Shown: in pieces, positions 6,507-7,166 of the stretch
How the letters are laid out: each line of letters begins with the position of its first letter
Numbering within the stretch: the first letter of the stretch is position 1
NCBI GenBank assembly: GCA_021802185.1
Contig: JAKAAV010000116.1
Span: forward strand, 1 to 7,166
DNA: 7,166 nt
Reading direction: 5' to 3'
Origin: Chloroflexota bacterium
GTDB lineage: Bacteria; Chloroflexota; Limnocylindria; Limnocylindrales; CSP1-4
The notes under the pieces: generated by a model
Seen by the model: the letters and a program-made list of their open reading frames with translations, nothing else
Databases searched by the model: none
What the model was told of the DNA's origin: nothing
Translations under genes and position numbers: made by a program

Positions 6507-6734
6507 ATGGCGAAGTCACGTTCGAGGACGAGGGCGCGACGGGACAGGCCGTCTCCCGGTCAGCCGTCCGCGACCTGCCCGCGTTGCGGGGCGGCCATCG
6601 CCTCGGACGCCGTCGCCTGCCCCGCGTGCGGCTGGCGCGCCTCCGGGCCCTCCTGGGTGAACGCGATGACGCTGAGCCTCGCGCTGTTCGTGCTCGTCGC
6701 GTTCGCCGCGGTGATGCTGGGCATCCTGCGATAG
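6507..6734 (+). CDS. Small zinc-ribbon protein with one membrane helix
   Basis: This 75-residue protein has three parts. It begins with a basic, disordered N-terminus (about 1-22, rich in Arg and Ser). A zinc ribbon follows, with Cys24-x2-Cys27 and Cys38-x2-Cys41 (CPRCG and CPACGW). The C-terminus is a hydrophobic helix (about 53-74, SLALFVLVAFAAVMLG) that should span the membrane. GAGG at 6497-6500, 6 bases upstream of the ATG, supports the start. Such small ribbon-plus-helix proteins are common in high-GC bacteria and have no assigned function; I do not recognise a named family. With the ribbon before the helix and a positively charged N-terminus, the ribbon is probably cytoplasmic (inference). 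The gene is separated from mmsA by 180 bases with a terminator-like hairpin, so a link with pyrimidine breakdown is unlikely. Confidence 0.7.
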   Translation: MAKSRSRTRARRDRPSPGQPSATCPRCGAAIASDAVACPACGWRASGPSWVNAMTLSLALFVLVAFAAVMLGILR

Positions 6735-6750
6735 ACGGTCGTGCCGCTCC

Positions 6751-7126
6751 CACGAGGCCGTCTCTGCCCGGGTCATGGCGACCCTGCGCCGCTTCCCCGT
6801 CGTCGTCGAGGTCTTCGGCTGGGACGAGGCGCTCCTGGGCGCGAGCGCCGGCGATCCCGAGGGCCCTGGTGGGCGAGATCCAGCTCGCGGTGCCCGCCGA
6901 GACCGGGCTCCGGTGCTCGGTCGGCGTCGGGCACAGCAGTCCAGGCCAAGCTCGCCACCGGGTTCCCGAAGGGACCGTCCCGAGGGGCGCCCTGCTTCCT
7001 CCCGCCACACCGTGCCGGGCCGCTTGGCGCCGCAGCCCCGGACGTCAGCCAGCTGGGCCTTCAGTCCGTGGGCCGAAGTGCCGACGGGCGCACCAGCTCC
7101 TGCAGCCAACCCCGTCCATCGGCGCT
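6751..7126 (+). pseudogene. dinB: Decayed DNA polymerase IV (Y-family) remnant
   Basis: Three consecutive pieces in three frames read as the palm-domain part of a DinB-type polymerase. In 6751-6861 the frame gives HEAVSARVMATLRRFPVVVE, then GWDEALLGASAGDPE, with the catalytic Asp-Glu of the usual SxDE motif as WDE. One extra base near 6862 shifts to the frame 6863-6940: ALVGEIQLAVPAETG, then LRCSVGVGHSS, matching the conserved CSVGIG block. A second indel near 6941 shifts to QAKLATGFPK (6942-6971), matching the AKIATGFGKP block. Weaker traces follow: VSQLGLQSVG (7044-7073), like the helix-hairpin-helix region, and PSIGAQ (7112-7129) in yet another frame. The N-terminal third, with the first catalytic aspartate, is missing because the zinc-ribbon gene ends at 6734. 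The identity rests on block order, not a search. Errors in the sequence at this end could mimic some of the frameshifts, but not the missing start. Confidence 0.65.
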
Positions 7127-7166
7127 CAGGCCACGCTGCGGGCGGCCTTGGCCACGATCGTTGCGG

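Noticed and set aside
6298..7109. Overlapping minus-strand open frames over the zinc-ribbon gene and the right end
   Set aside because: They lie opposite the zinc-ribbon gene and the polymerase remnant, are Arg/Gly/Pro-rich and show no motif.

Overview
The window is strongly GC-rich DNA, with G or C at most third codon positions. The genes sit on the plus strand and have good Shine-Dalgarno sequences. It looks like a high-GC actinobacterium or a high-GC Chloroflexota lineage. This is inferred from base composition, GTG start use and the actinobacterial flavour of a Y-family polymerase remnant at the right end. I cannot fix the taxon from the sequence alone.

Positions 1 to 6326 hold four collinear genes that make up almost all of the reductive pyrimidine (uracil/thymine) degradation pathway. 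In order they are the 3' part of a nitrilase-family beta-ureidopropionase, a dihydropyrimidinase, a single-chain dihydropyrimidine dehydrogenase in which the PreT-like and PreA-like subunits are fused, and a CoA-acylating methylmalonate/malonate semialdehyde dehydrogenase. Together they would turn uracil into dihydrouracil, N-carbamoyl-beta-alanine and beta-alanine. After transamination, malonate semialdehyde would go to acetyl-CoA. The thymine branch would give propionyl-CoA. The only missing step is the beta-alanine aminotransferase, which may lie upstream of the left edge.

The gaps between these genes are wide for an operon (119, 93 and 155 bases). Each gap, and the 180-base gap after the last pathway gene, contains a clear hairpin. 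The one at 6376-6406 is the best candidate for the operon terminator.

Positions 6507-6734 encode a 75-residue zinc-ribbon protein with one C-terminal membrane helix, apparently a separate transcription unit. From about 6751 to at least 6974, and probably to about 7126, there is a 5'-truncated, multiply frameshifted remnant of a DNA polymerase IV (DinB-type) gene. No rRNA, tRNA, CRISPR array, insertion sequence or integrase was seen. The most unusual items are the fused dehydrogenase with a Ser-to-Gly change beside its catalytic cysteine, the hairpin in every gap, and the decayed polymerase directly abutting the zinc-ribbon gene.
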